The notes beneath the pieces are model-generated. The model was not told the DNA's origin, did no database searches, and saw nothing but the letters and a program-made list of their open reading frames with translations. Made by a program: the position numbers and the translations under genes. This document shows, one piece after another, positions 12,788 to 27,473 of a DNA stretch of 64,000 bases (its first letter is position 1; each line of letters opens with the position of its first letter). Source of the stretch: Aristolochia californica (taxonomy: Eukaryota; Streptophyta; Magnoliopsida; Piperales; Aristolochiaceae); NCBI GenBank assembly GCA_029961685.1, contig JARWKL010000007.1:16563013-16627012 (forward strand), in the 5' to 3' direction.

Positions 12788-14797
12788 ATGAACACAAAAG
12801 TTTTGTTATCCAAGTTTGGGAAATTCCATTAGTCCAACCCTAATAGCTTGGAATTTTACATGAAAGAGATGTTTTCTACACTTGTTTTGAAAATGGATAT
12901 GCATGCTTGAAACATGTTAAAGATTCAAATGACCTATGGATCCAAAGCTTTTAAAGAGAATAAAAAACGCTCATTAAATTCTGAAGTGAACTTGCGGTAG
13001 GATATTTACCCGAGTCAAACATGCCATTATTTGCCCATTTGCAAAAAGCCGACATAATAATCATAGATAATTGTAAAGTGATTTATCATGCGTGACGGGC
13101 TATATTTTTGTTAGAAATGACTTTTTGATTGTGAGTCAGCACTCAGTTAAAAATCCCCTGCCGCCCCCTTTTCCCAATGATTGCAAAACCTGAGATATAA
13201 ATATGAAAAAGTGCTTGCAATCCCTAAAAATTACAGAAACTCTTTGGAATTATCTCTCTCCACATTTGTGCATTGTGCATTTTCGGTTTAGTTGTACACA
13301 TTTTTTTAAAAAGAAAACTTTGAGTTTTTCGCTCTCCGTTCATCATGTAAACAAAAAAGGCAAATAGATCACAACAAAATGAAAATTTTATAGTTGATGT
13401 AGGGAAAAAATTTAAAACAATAAAAAAATTAAATAAAGAAAATTTATTCACACGCCACAAATGAACACAAAAGTTTTGTTATCCAAGTCTGGGAAACTCC
13501 ACTAGTCCAACACTAATATTTTAAATGAAGGAGATTTTTTCTACACATGTTTTAAAAATGGATATGCATGCTAGAAACATGTTAAAGATTCAAATGACCT
13601 ATGGATCCAAAGATTTTAAAGAGAATAACAAACGCTCATTAATTTCTCAAGTGAACGTGCGGTGGGGTATTTGCCCAAGTCAAACAAGCCATTATTTTGC
13701 CCACTTACAAAAAGTTGACCTAACAATCATAGACGATTGTAAAGTGATTTGTCATGCATAACGGGCCACATTTTTTTAAAAAATGACTGATGGATTTGAA
13801 GTCAACACTTAGTTAAAAATCGCCTGCCTCCCCCTTTTCCCGACGATTCCGAAACCTTAGATATAAAAACAAACAAGTGCTTACGATCCCTAAAAATTAT
13901 AGACAATCTTTGGAATTATCTCTCTCTACATTTGTGCATTGTGCATTTCAATTTTAGATGTACACTTTTTTCTTCAATCAGAACTTTGAGTTTTCGCTCT
14001 CCCTTCATCACGTAAATAGAAAAGGCAAATAGATCACAACAAAATGAAAATTTTATAGTTGATGTGTGGGAAAATTTAAAACAATAACTAATGTAAATAA
14101 AAAATATTTATTGGCACACCACAAATGAACACAAAAGTTTTGTTATCCAAGTTTGGGAAATTCCATTAGTCCAACCCTAAAAGCTTGGAATTTTACATGA
14201 AGGAGATTTTTTCTACACATGTTTTAAAAATGGATATGCATGCTTGAAACATGTTAAAGATTCAAATGACCTATGGATCCAAAGCTTTTAAAGCGAATAA
14301 CAAACACTCATTAAATTCTCAAGTGAACGTGCGGTGGGATATTTACCCGAGTTTAACAAGTCATTATTTGGCCCATTTTAAAAAATTTGACCTAACAATC
14401 ATAGATGATTGTAAAGTGATTTATCATGCGTAACAGGCTATATTTTTGTATGAAATGACTTATGGATTGCAATTCAACACTCAGTTAGAAATCCTTCGCC
14501 ACCTATTTTTCCCGACGATTGCAAAACCGGAGATATAAAAACTAAAAAGAGCTTACAATCCCTAAAAATTACAGACAATCTTCAGAATTATCTCTCCCTA
14601 CATTTTTTCATTATGCTTTTCAGTTTTAGATCTACACTCTTTTCACAAATCAAAACTTTGAGTTTTCGCTCTCCCTTCATCCTGAAAACAAAAAAGGCAA
14701 AAAGCTCACAACAAAATAAAAATTTTATAGTTGATATATGGAAAAATTTTAAAAGAATAACAAATTTAAATAAAGAAAATTTATTCACACACCACAA
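12788..14797. repeat. Recurrent block, copy 1: C/A (12788), short B (13461), C' (14125)
   Basis: The first monomer switches from C to A between +150 and +210. The second is B with a 9-bp deletion at about +70..+80 (cactaatattttaaatgaag). It also has the private features gtatttgcccaagtc, cacttacaaaaagttgacc and gggccacattttttt. The third is a C subtype (C') with ccgccacctattttt and, after it, an a-rich ggagatataaaa segment. The same three-monomer block is found at 20156 and 30754. Confidence 0.88.
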
Positions 14798-16142
14798 ATG
14801 AACACAAAAGTTTTGTTATCCAAGTTTGGGGAATTCCATTAATCCAACCCTAATAGCTAGGAATTTTTCATGAAGGAGATTTTTTCTACACATGTTTTAA
14901 AAATGGATATGCATGCTTGAAACATGTTAAAGATTGAAATGACCTATGGATCCAAATCTTTTTAAGAGAATTACAAATGCTCATTAAATTCTCAAGTGAA
15001 CGTGTGGTGGGATATTTACCCTAGTCTAACAAGTCATTATTTTGCCCTTTTTAAAAAAATTGACCTAACAATCATAGGTATTGTAAAGTGATTTATCATG
15101 CGTAACGGGCTATATTTTTGTAAGAAATGACTTATGGATTGCAATTCAACACTCAGTTACAAATCCTCCGCCTCCCATTTTTCCCGACGATTACAAAACC
15201 AGAGATATAAAAACTAAAAAGAGCTTACAATCCCTAAAAATTACAGACACTCTTCAGAATTATCTCTCCCTACGTTTATTCATTATGCTTTTCAGTTTTA
15301 GACCTACACTTTTTTCTCAAATCAAAACTTTGAGTTTTCGCTCTCCCTTCATCCTAAAAACAAAAAAGGCAAAAAGCTCACAACAAAATAAAAATTTTAT
15401 AGTTGATTTATGGAAAAAATTTAAGACAATAATAAATGTAAAGAAATAAAATTTATTCACACACCACAAATGAACACAAAAGTTTTGTTATCCAAGTTTG
15501 GGGAATTCCATTAGTCCAACCCTAATTGCTAGGAATTTTTCATGAAGGAGATTTTTTCTTCACATGTTTTAAAGATGGATATGCATGCTTGAAACATGTT
15601 AAAGATTGAAATGACCTATGGATCCAAATATTTTTAAGAGAATAACAAACACTCATTAAATTCTCAAGTGAACGTGAGGTGGGATATTTACCCAAGTCTA
15701 ACAAGTCATTATTTTGCCCTTTTTGAAAAAATTGACCTAACAATCATAGATGATTGTAAAGTGATTTGTCATGCATAACGGGCAATATTTTTGTAAGAAA
15801 TGACTTATGGATTGCAATTCAACACTCAGTTAGAAATCCTCCGCCTCCCATTTTTCCCGACGATTGCAAAACCAGAGATATAAAAACTAAAAAGAGCTTA
15901 CAATCCCTAAAAATTATAGACACTCTTCAGAATTATCTCTACGTACATTTGTTCATTATGCTTTTCAGTTTTAGATCTACACTTTTTTCTCAAATCAAAA
16001 CTTTGAGTTTCCGCTCTCCCTTCATCCTGAAAACAAAAAAGGCAAAAAGCTCACAACAAAATAAAAATTTTATTGTTGATGTATGGAAAAAATTTAAAAC
16101 AATAAAAAAATTAAATAAAGAAAATTTATTCACACACCACAA
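14798..16142. repeat. 1345-bp C' dimer, copy 1 (14798, 15470)
   Basis: Two C' monomers, with gctaggaatttttcatg, accagagatat and cttcagaattatctc as shared marks. The pair is repeated almost base for base at 16143. A and B monomers are absent from this stretch. Confidence 0.93.
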
Positions 16143-17487
16143 ATGAACACAAAAGTTTTGTTATCCAAGTTTGGGGAATTCCATTAATCCAACCCTAATA
16201 GCTAGGAATTTTTCATGAAGGAGATTTTTTCTACACATGTTTTAAAAATGGATATGCATGCTTGAAACATGTTAAAGATTGAAATGACCTATGGATCCAA
16301 ATCTTTTTAAGAGAATTACAAATGCTCATTAAATTCTCAAGTGAACGTGTGGTGGGATATTTACCCTAGTCTAACAAGTCATTATTTTGCCCTTTTTAAA
16401 AAAATTGACCTAACAATCATAGGTATTGTAAAGTGGTTTATCATGCGTAACGGGCTATATTTTTGTAAGAAATGACTTATGGATTGCAATTCAACACTCA
16501 ATTAGAAATCCTCCGCCTCCCATTTTTCCCGACGATTACAAAACCAGAGATATAAAAACTAAAAAGAGCTTACAATCCCTAAAAATTACAGACACTCTTC
16601 AGAATTATCTCTCCCTACGTTTATTCATTATGCTTTTCAGTTTTAGACCTACACTTTTTTCTCAAATCAAAACTTTGAGTTTTCGCTCTCCCTTCATCCT
16701 AAAAACAAAAAAGGCAAAAAGCTCACAACAAAATAAAAATTTTATAGTTGATTTATGGAAAAAATTTAAGACAATAACAAATGTAAAGAAATAAAATTTA
16801 TTCACACACCACAAATGAACACAAAAGTTTTGTTATCCAAGTTTGGGGAATTCCATTAGTCCAACCCTAATTGCTAGGAATTTTTCAAGAAGGAGATTTT
16901 TTCTTCACATGTTTTAAAGATGGATATGCATGCTTGAAACATGTTAAAGATTGAAATGACCTATGGATCCAAATATTTTTAAGAGAATAACAAACACTCA
17001 TTAAATTCTCAAGTGAACGTGAGGTGGGATATTTACCCAAGTCTAACAAGTCATTATTTTGCCCTTTTTGAAAAAATTGACCTAACAATCATAGATGATT
17101 GTAAAGTGATTTGTCATGCGTAACGGGCAATATTTTTGTAAGAAATGACTTATGGATTGCAATTCAACACTCAGTTAGAAATCCTCCGCCTCCCATTTTT
17201 CCCGACGATTGCAAAACCAGAGATATAAAAGCTAAAAAGAGCTCACAATCCCTAAAAATTACAGACACTCTTCAGAATTATCTCTACGTACATTTGTTCA
17301 TTATGCTTTTCAGTTTTAGATCTACACTTTTTTCTCAAATCAAAACTTTGAGTTTCCGCTCTCCCTTCATCCTGAAAACAAAAAAGGAAAAAAGCTCACA
17401 ACAAAATAAAAATTTTATTGTTGATGAATGGAAAAAATTTAAAACAATAAAAAAATTAAATAAAGAAAATTTATTCACACACCACAA
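16143..17487. repeat. 1345-bp C' dimer, copy 2 (16143, 16815)
   Basis: It is in exact register with 14798-16142. By eye I count only about ten to a dozen base differences in 1345 bp, for example aaagtgattta against aaagtggttta and tttttcatgaagg against tttttcaagaagg. It is among the youngest duplications in the window. Confidence 0.93.
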
Positions 17488-18161
17488 ATGAACACAAAAG
17501 TTTTGTTATCCAAGTTTGGGGAATTCCATTAGTCCAACCCTAATAGCTAGGAATTTTACATGAAGTAGATTCTTTCTACACATGTTTTAAAAATCGATAT
17601 GCATGCTTGAAACATGTTAAAGATTCAAATGTCCTATGGATCCAAAGGTTTTAAAGATAATAACAAACGCTCATTAAATTCTCAAGTGAACGTGCGGTGG
17701 GATATTTACCCCTATCTAACAAGTAATTTATTTTGCCCATTTTCAAAAATTTGACCTAACAATCAAAGGTTATTCAAAAGTGATTTATCATGCGTAACGG
17801 GCTATATTTTCGTAAGAAATGACTTATGGATTGCAATTCAACACTCAGTTAAAAATCCTCCGCCACCCATTTTTCCCGACGATTGCGAAACCTAAGATAT
17901 AAAAACTAAAAAGAGCTTACAATCCCAAAAAATTACCGAAAATCTTCGGAATTCATTCTCTCTACATTTGTGCATTGAGCTTTTCCATTTTAGATGTCCA
18001 CTTTTTTCTTAAATCAAAACTTTTAGTTTTCACTCTCCCTTCATCCCAAAAATAAAAAAGGCAAAAAGCTCACAACGAATAAAATTTTTATAGTTGATGT
18101 ATGGAAAAAATTTAAAACAATAACAAATGTAAATAAAGAAAATTTTGTCACAACAACACAA
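17488..18161. repeat. C' monomer closing the C run
   Basis: It is C-type throughout. It begins like the C' monomers before it (gctaggaatttt) but has acatgaagtag at +85 and a degraded middle (cctatctaacaagtaattt). With 14125 and the two dimers it makes six consecutive C-type monomers. Confidence 0.88.
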
Positions 18162-20155
18162 ATGAACATAAAAGTTTTGTTATCCAAGTTTGGGAAATTC
18201 CACTAGTTTAACCCTAATAGCATCGAATTTTACAAGAAAGAAATTTCTTCTACACATGTTTTAAAAATGGATATGCATGTTTGAAACATGTTAAAGATAC
18301 TAATGAGCTATGGATGCAAAGCTTTTAAAGAGAATAACAAACGCTCATTAAATTCTCAAGTGAACTTGCGGTGGGATATTTACCCGAGTCAAACATACGA
18401 TTATTTCGCCCATTTTCAAAAAGCCGACATAATAGTCACAGATGATTGTAAAGTGATATATCATGCGTAACGGGCTATATTTTTGTAAGAAATGACTAAA
18501 AATCCGCCGCCTCCCCCTTTTCCCGACGTTTGCAAAACCTGAGATATAAAAACAAAAAAGTGCTTACAATCTATAAAAATTAAAGATACTCTTTGGAATT
18601 ATCTCTCTCTACATTTGTGCATTGTGCATTGCCGTTTTAGATGTACACATTTTTCGTAAATTAAAACATCGAGTTTTTCGCTCTCCCTTCATCCCGTAAA
18701 CATAAAATGCAAATAGATCACGATAAAATGAAAATTTGATAGTTGATGTACGGAAAAAATTTAAAACAATAAAAAAAGTAAACAAATAAAATTTATTCAC
18801 ACACCACAAATGAACACAAAAGTTTTGTTATTCAAGTTTGGGAAACTCCACTGGTCCAACACTAATATCTTGGAATTTTACATAAATGAGATTTTTTCTA
18901 CACATGTTTTAAAAATGGATATGCAAGCTAGAAACAAGTTAAAGATTCAAATGACCTATGGATCCAAAGCTTTTAAAGAGAATAACAAATGCTCATTAAA
19001 TTCTCAAGTGAACGAGCGGTGGGATATTTGCCCGAGTCAAACAAGCCATTATTTTGCCCATTTGCAAAAAGCCGACATAATAATCATAGATGATTGTAAA
19101 GTGACTTGTCATGCATAACGGGCTATATTTTTGTAAGAAATGACTTATAGATTGGAAGTCAACACTCAGTTAAAAATCGCCCACTTCCCCCTTTTCCCGA
19201 CGATTGGAAAACGTTAGATATAAAAACGAAAAAGTGCTTACGATCCCTAAAAATTACAGACACTCTTTGGAATTATCTCTCTCTACATTTGTGCATTGTG
19301 CATTTCCATTTCAGATGTACACTTTTTTCTTAAATCAGAATTTTGAGTTTTCGCTCTCCCTCCATCCCGTAAACATAAAAGGCAAATAGATCACAACAAA
19401 ATAAAAAATTTATAGTTGAAGCGAGGAAAAAATTTAAAAAAATAACTATTGTAAATAAAAAAATATTTATTCACACACCACAAATGAACACAAAAGTTTT
19501 GTTATCCAAGTTTGGGAAATTCCATTAGTCCAACCCTAATAGCTTGGAATTTTACATGAAGTACATTTTTTCTACACATGTTTTAAAAATGGATATATAT
19601 GTTAGAAACATATTAAAGATGCAAAGGACATATGGATCCAAAGCTTTGAAAGAGAATAACAAACGCTCATTAAATTCTCAAGTGAACGCGCGGTGGGATA
19701 TTTGCCCGAGTCAAACAAGCAATTATTTTTCCCAAATTCAAAAAGTTGACCTAACAATCATAGATGATTGTAAAGTGATTTGTCATGCGTAACAGGCTAT
19801 ATTTTTGTAAGAAATCACTTATGGATTGGAAGTCAACACTCAGTTAAAAATCACCCCCCTCCCCCTTTTCCCGACGATTGCAAAACCTTCGATATAAAAA
19901 CAAAAAAGTGTTTACGATCCCTAAAAATTAAAAACACTCTTTGGAATTATCTCTCTCTACATTTGTGCATTGTGCATTTCCATTTTAGATGTACACTTTT
20001 TTCTTAAATCAGAACTTTTAGTTTTCGATCTCCCTTCATCCCGTAAACAGTAAAGGCAAATAGATCACCACAAAATAAAAAATTTATAGTTGATGTGGGA
20101 AAAAATTTAAAAAAATAACTAATGTAAATAAAAAATATTTATTTACACACCACAA
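18162..20155. repeat. A with 26-bp deletion (18162), B with A patch (18810), C/B (19484)
   Basis: The A monomer lacks the ttggattgggagtcaacac segment near 18496, giving 648 bp. The B monomer contains a short A-type patch at 19061-19086 (tttgcaaaaagccgacat). The third is C at its start and B afterward. The order matches 10770-12787. Confidence 0.88.
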
Positions 20156-22163
20156 ATGAACACAAAACTTTTGTTATCCAAGTTTGGGAAATTCCATTAG
20201 TCCAACCCTAATAGCGTGGAATTTTACATGAAACAGATTTTTTCTACACATGTTTGAAAAATGGATATGCAAGCTTGAAAAATGTTAAAGATTCAAATGA
20301 CCTATGGATCCAAAGCTTTTAAAGAGAATAACAAACGCTCATTAAATTCTCAAGTGAACTTGCGGTGGGATATTTACTCGAGTCAAACATGCCATTATTT
20401 TGCCCATTTTCAAAAAGCCGACATAATAATCATGGATGATTGTAAAGTGATTTATCATGTGTAACGGGCTATATTTTTGTAAGAAATGACTTTTGGATTG
20501 AGAGTCAACACTCAGTTAAAAATCCCCTGCCTCCCCCTTTTCCCAACGATTGCAAAACCTGAGATATAAAAACAAAAAAGTGCTTGCGAGCCCTAAAAAT
20601 TACAGAAACTCTTTGGATTTATCTCTCTCTACATTTGTGCATTGTGCATTTTCGTTTTTGATGTACACATTTTTCTTAAATCAAAACTTTGAGTTTTTCG
20701 CTCTCCCTTCATCATGTAAACAAAAAAGGCAAATAGATCACAACAAAATGAAAATTTTAAAGTTGATGTACGGAAAAAATTTAAAACAATAAAAAATAAA
20801 TAAAAAAAATTTATTCACACACCACAAATGAACACAAAAGTTTTGTTATCCAAGTCTGGGAAACTCCACTAGTCCAACACTAATATTTTACAGGAAGGAG
20901 ATTTTTTCTACACATGTTTAAAAAATGGATATGCATGCTAGAAACATGTTAAAGATTCAAATGACCTATGGATCCTAAGCTTTTAAAGAGAATAACAAAC
21001 GCTCATTAAATTCTCAAGTGAACGTGCGGTGGGGTATTTCCCCAAGTCAAACAAGCAATTATTTTGCCCACTTACAAAAAGTTGACCTAACAATCATAGA
21101 TGATTGTAAAGTGATTTGTCATGCATAACGGGCCACATTTTTTTAAGAAATGACTTATGGATTTGAAGTCAACACTTAGTTAAAAATCGCCCTCCTCCCC
21201 CTTTTCCCATCGATTGCGAAACCTTAGATATAAAAACGAACAAGTGCTTGCGATCCCTAAAATTTACAGAAAATCTTTGGAATTATCTCTCTCTACATTT
21301 GTGGATTGTGCATTTCAATTTTAGATGTACACTTTTTTCTTCAATCCGAACTTTGAGTTTTCGGTCTCCCATCATCACGTAAACAGAAAAGGCAAATAGA
21401 TCACAACAAAATAAAAATTTTATAGTTGATGTGAGGAAAAAATTTATAACATTAACTAATGTAAAAAAAATATTTATTCACACACCACAAATGAACACAA
21501 AAGTTTTGTTATCCAAGTTTGGGAAATTCCATTAGTCCAACCCTAAAAGCTTGAAATTTTACATGAAGGAGATTTTTTCTACTCATGTTTTAAAAATGGA
21601 TATGCATGTTTGAAACATGTTAAAGAGTCAAATGATCTTTGGATCCAAAACTTTTAAAGAGAATAACAAACGCTCATTAAACTCGCAAGTGAACGTGCGG
21701 TGGGATATTTACCCGAGTCTAACAAGTCATTATTTGGCCCATTTTAAAAAAATTGACATAACAATCATAGATGATTGTAAAGTGATTTATCATGCGTAAC
21801 GGGCTATATTTTTGTATGAAATGACTTATCGATTGCAATTCAACACTCAGTTAGAAATCCTCCGCCACCTATTTTTCCCGACGATTGCAAAACCAGAGAT
21901 ATAAAAACTAAAAAGAGCTTACAATCCCTAAAAATTACAGACACTCTTCAGAATTATCTCTCCCTACATTGGTTCATTATTTTTTTCAGTTTTAGATCTA
22001 CACTTTTTTCTCGAATCAAAAATTTTAGTTTTCACTCTTCCTTCATCCTGAAAACAAAAAAGGAAAATAGATCACAACAAAATGAAAATTTTATTGTTGA
22101 TGTACGGAAAAAATTTAAAACAATAAAAAAATTAAATAAAGAAAATTTATTCACACACCACAA
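20156..22163. repeat. Recurrent block, copy 2: C/A (20156), short B (20828), C' (21491)
   Basis: It has the same hybrid C/A monomer, the same 9-bp-deleted B with gggccacattttttt, and the same C' with ccgccacctattttt as at 12788. The C' monomer here changes to A features at its end (ggaaaatagatc, aaatgaaaa, gatgtacgg). Confidence 0.88.
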
Positions 22164-23435
22164 ATGAATACAAAATTTTTGTTATCCAAGTTTGGGAAAC
22201 TCCACTAGTCCAACACTAATATCTTGGAATTTTACATGAAGGAGATTTTTTCTACACATGTTTTAAAAATGGATATGCAAGCTAAAAACTTGTTGAAGAT
22301 TCAAATGACCTATGGATCCAAAGCTTTTAAAGAGTATAACAAACACTCATTAAATTCTCAAGTGAAAGTGCGATGGGGTATTTGCCCAAGTCAAACAAGC
22401 CATTATTTTGCCCACTTACAAAAAGTAGACCTAACAATCATAGATGATTGTAAAGTGATTTGTCATGCGTAACGGGCCACATTTTTTTAAGAAATGACTT
22501 ATGGATTTGAAGTCAACACTTAGTTAAAAATCGCCCGCCTCCCCCTTTTCCCGACGATTGCGAAACCTTAGATAGAAAAACGAACAAGTGCTTACGATCC
22601 CTTAAAATTACAGACAATCTTTGGAATTATCTCTCTCTACATTTGTGCATTGTGCATTTCAATTTTAGATGTACACTTTTTTCTTCAATCAGAACTTTGA
22701 GTTTTCGCTCACCCTTCATCATGTAAACAGAAAAAGCAAATAGATCACAACAAAATAAAAATTTTTTAGTTGATGTGTTGAAAAAAAATAAAACAATAAC
22801 TAATGTAAATAAAAAATATTTATTCACACACCACAAATGAACACAAACGTTTTGTTATCCAAGTTTGGGGAATTCCATTAGTCTAACCCTAATAGCTAGG
22901 AATTTTACATGAAGTAGATTTTTTCTACACATGTTTTAAAAAATATGACCTAACAATCAAGTCAACTTGCGGTGGGATATTTACCCGAGTGAAACATGCC
23001 AATATTTTTCCCATTTGCAAAAAGCTGACATAATAATTATACATGATTTTAAAGTGATTTATCATGTGTAACGGGCTATATTTTGGTAAGAAATGTCTTT
23101 TGGATTCGGAGTCAACACACAGTTAAAAATCCCCCGCCTCCCCCTTTTCTCGTCAATTGCAAAACCGGAGATGTAAAAATGAAAAAGTGCTTACAATCCC
23201 TAAAAATTACAGACACTCTTTGGAATTATCTCTCTCTACATATTTGCATTGTGCATTTCCTTTTTAGATGTACACATTTTTGTTCAATCAAAACTTCTAG
23301 TTTTCGCTCTCCCTTCATCCTGTAAACAAAAAAGGCATATAGATCACAACAAAATGGAAATTTTATAGTTGATGTACGGAAAAAATTTAAAACAATAAAA
23401 AAAGTAAATAAAGAAAATTTATTCATATACCACAA
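22164..23435. repeat. B (22164) and truncated C/A hybrid (22837, 599 bp)
   Basis: The B monomer starts as ordinary B (ctaatatcttgg, no 9-bp deletion) but continues with the private marks of the short-B subtype (cccaagtc, cacttacaaaaag, gggccac), so it is a B/B hybrid. The next monomer starts as C'. At about 22938 it breaks into a scrap reading atgacctaacaatcaagt and then continues as A (acttgcgg, aaacatgcc). About 74 bp net is missing. Confidence 0.86.
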
Positions 23436-25454
23436 ATGATCACAAAAGTTTTGTTATCCAAGTTTGGGAAACTCCACTAGTCCAACACTAATATCTTGGA
23501 ATTTTATATGAAGGAGATTTTTTCTACACATGTTTTAAACATGGATATGCATGCTAGAAACATCGTAAAGATTCAAATGACCTATGGATCCAAAGCTTTT
23601 GAAGAGAATAACAAACGCTCATTAAATTCTCAAGTGAACGTGCGGTGGGATATTTGCCTGAGTCAAACAAGCCATTATTTTGCCCATTTTCAAAAAGTTC
23701 ACCTAACAATCATAGATGATTGTAAAGTGATTTGTCATGCGTAACGGGCTATATTTTTGTAAGAAATGACTTATGGATTGGAAGTCAACACTCTGTTAAA
23801 AATCGCCCGCCTCCCCCTTTTCCCGATGATTGCAAAACCTAAGATATAAAAACAAAAAAGTTCTTACGATCCCTAAAAATTACAGACACTCTTTGGAATT
23901 ATCTCTCTCTACATTTGTGCATTGTGTATTTCCATTTTAGATGTACACTTTTTTCTTAAATCAGAACTTTGAGTTTTTGCTCTCCCTTCATCCCGTAAAC
24001 AGAAAAGGCAAATAGATCACAACAAAATAAAAATTTCATAGTTGATGTATGGAAAAAATTTAAAACAATAACTAATGTAAATAAAAAATATTTATTCACA
24101 CATCACAAATGAACATAAACTTTTGTCATCCAAGTTTGGGAAATTCCATTAGTCCAACCCTAATAGCCATGAATTTTACATGAAGGAGATTTTTTCTACA
24201 CATGTTTTAAAAACGATATGCATGCTTGAAACATGTTAAAGATTGAAATGAGCTGTGGATCCAAAGGTTTTAAAGATAATAACAAACGCTCATTAAATTC
24301 CCAAGTTAACGTGCGGTGGGATATTTACCCGAGTCAAACAAGTAATTATTTTGCCCATTTTCAAAAATTTGACCGAAAAATCATAGATGATTGTAAAGTG
24401 ATTCACCATGCGTAATGGACTATAATTTTTTTAAAAATGATGTATGGATTGGAAGTCAACACTCAGTTAAAAATTCGCCCGCTTCCCCCTTTTCCCGACG
24501 ATTGCAAAACCTTAGATATAAAAACGAAAAAGTTCTTACAATCCCTAAAAATTACAGACACACATTGGAATTATCTCTCTCTATATTTGTTCATTGTGCA
24601 TTTCCGTTTTAGATGTACACATTTTTCTTAAATCAAAACTTCTAGTTTTCACTCTCCCTTCATCCCGTAAACAAAAAAGGCATATAGATCACAACAAAAT
24701 GAAAATTTTATAGTTGATGTACGGAAAAAATTTAAAACAATAAAAATAGTAAATAAAGAAAAGTTGTTCACACACCACAAATGAACACAAAAGTTTTGTT
24801 ATCCAAGTTTGGGAAACTCCACTAGTCCAACCCTAATATCTTGGAACTTTACATGAAGGAGATTTTTTCTACACATGTTTTAAAAATGGATATGCAAGCT
24901 AGAAACATGTTAAAGATTCAAATGACCTATGGATCCAAAGCTTTTAAAGAGAATAACAAACGCTGATTAAATTCTCAAGTGAATGTGCAATGGGATATTT
25001 TCCCGAGTCAAACAAGCCCTTATTTTGCCCATTTTCTAAAAAATGACCTAACAATCATAGATGATCGTCAAGTGATTTGTCATGCGTAACGGGCTATATT
25101 TTTGTTAGAAATGATTTATGGATTCGAAGTCAACACTCAGTTAAAAATCGCCCCCCCTCCCCCTTTTCACGACCATTGCAAAACCTTAGATATAAAAATG
25201 AAAAAGTTCTTCCGATCCCTAAAAATTAAAGACACTCATTGGCATTATCTCTCTCTAAATTTGTGCATTGTGCATTTCCATTTTAGATGTACACTTTTTT
25301 CTTAAATCAGAACTTTGAAGTTTCGCTCTCCCTTCATCCCGTAAACAGAAAAGGCGAATAGATCACAACAAAATAAAAATTTTATAGTTGATGTATGGAA
25401 AAAATTTAAAACTATAACCAATGTAAATAAAAAATATTTATTCACACACCACAA
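23436..25454. repeat. B (23436), C/B/A mosaic (24109), B (24781)
   Basis: The middle monomer is C up to about +300, B at ggattggaagtc, and A from about +560 (aaatgaaaa, gatgtacgg). The last B carries cattttctaaaaaatgacc and gttcttccgatccc, which link it to the B parts of the 8074-10096 trio. Confidence 0.85.
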
Positions 25455-27473
25455 ATGAACACAAAAGTTTTGTTATCCAAGTTTGGGAAATTCCATTAGT
25501 CCAACCCTAATAGCTAGGAATTTTACATGAAGTACATTTTTTCTACACAAGTTTTAAAAATGGATATGCATGCATGAAACATGTTAAAGATTCAAATGAC
25601 CTATGGATCCAAAGCTTTTAAAGTGAATAACAAACGCTCATTAAATTACCAAGTGAACGTACGGTGGGATATTTACCCGAGTCTAACAAGTCATTATTTT
25701 GCCCACTTTCAAAAATTTGACCTAACAATCATAGATGATTGTAAAGTGATTTATCATGTATAACAAGCTATATTTTTGTATGAAATGACTTATGGATTGC
25801 AATTCAACACTCAGTTAAAAATCCTCTGCCACCCACTTTTCCCGACGATTGCAAAACCTGAGATATTAAAACTAAAAAGAACTTACAATCCCTAAAATTT
25901 ACAGACACTGTTCGGAATTATCTCTGCCTACATTTTTGCATTGTGCTTTTCCTTTTTGGACGTACACTTTTTTCTTAAATCAAAACTTTGAGTTTTCACA
26001 CTCCCTTCATCCCGAAAACAAAAAAGGCAAAAAGCTCACAACTAAATAAAAATTTTATAGTTGATGTATGGAAAAAATTTAAAACAATAACAAATTTAGA
26101 TAAAGAAAATTTATTAACACAACGCAAATGAACACAAAAGTTTTGTTATCCAAGTTAGGGAAATTCCACTAGTTTAACCCTAATTGCTTGAAATTTTACA
26201 AGAAAGAGATTTCTTCTACACATGTTCGCAAAATGGATATACACGTTTGAAACACGTTAAAGATGCAAATGATCTATGCATGCAAAGCTTTTAAAGAGAA
26301 TAACAAATGCTCATTAAATTCTCAAGTGAACTTGCGGTGGGATATTTACCCGAGTCAAACATGCCATTATTTTGCCCATTTGCAAAAAGCTTACATAATA
26401 GTTATACATGATTTTAAAGTGATTTATCATGCATAACGGGCTATATTTTTGAAAGAAATGACTTTTGGATTGGGAGTCAACACTTAGTTAAAAATCCCAC
26501 GCCTCCCCCTTTTCCTGACGATTGAAAAACTTGAGATATAAAAACGAAAAAAGTGCTAACAATCCCTAAAAATTACAGACACACTTTTGAATTATCTCTC
26601 TCTACATTTGTAAATTGTGCATTTCCATTTTAGATGTCAACATTTTTCTTAAATCAAAACTTCTAGTTTTCACTCTCCCTTCATCCCGTAAACAAAAAAG
26701 GCAAATAGATCACAACAAAATGAAAATTTTATAGAGCATGTACAGAAAAAATATAAAACAATAAAAAAAGTAAATAAAGAAAATTTATTCATACACCACA
26801 AATGAACACAAAAGTTTTGTTATCCAACATTGGGAAACTCCACTAGTCCAACACTAATATCTTGGAATTTTACATGAAGGAGATTTTTTCTACACATGTT
26901 TTAAAAATGGATATGCATGCTAGAAACATGTTAAAGATTCAAAGGACCTATGGATCCAAAGCTTTAAAAGAGAATAACAAACCCTCATTAAATTCTCAAG
27001 TGAACATGCGGTGGGATATTTGCCCGAGTCAAACAAGCCAATATTTTGCCCATTTTCAAAAAATTGACCTAACAATCTTAGATGATTGTAAAGTGATTCA
27101 TCATGCGTAACGGGCTATATTTTTTTAAGAAATGACGTATGGATTGGAAGTCAACACTCAGTTAAAAATCGCCTGCCTCCCCCTTTTCCCGACGATTGCA
27201 AAACCTTCGATTTAAAAACAAAAAAGTGCTTACAATCCCTAAAAATTACCGACACTCTTTGGAATTATCTCTCTACATTTGTGCATTGTGCATTTCCACG
27301 TTAGATGTACACTTTTTTTCAAATCAGAACTTTGAGCTTTCGCTCTCCCTTCATCCCATAAACAGAAAAGGTAAATAGATCAGAAAAAAAAATAAAAATT
27401 TTATAGTTGATGTGTGGAAAAAATTTTAAACATTAACTAATGTAAATAAAAAATATTTATTGATACACCACAA
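25455..27473. repeat. Regular C (25455), A (26128), B (26802)
   Basis: This is a clean C-A-B run, one full HOR period in rotated phase. Lengths are 673, 674 and 672 bp. Confidence 0.92.
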
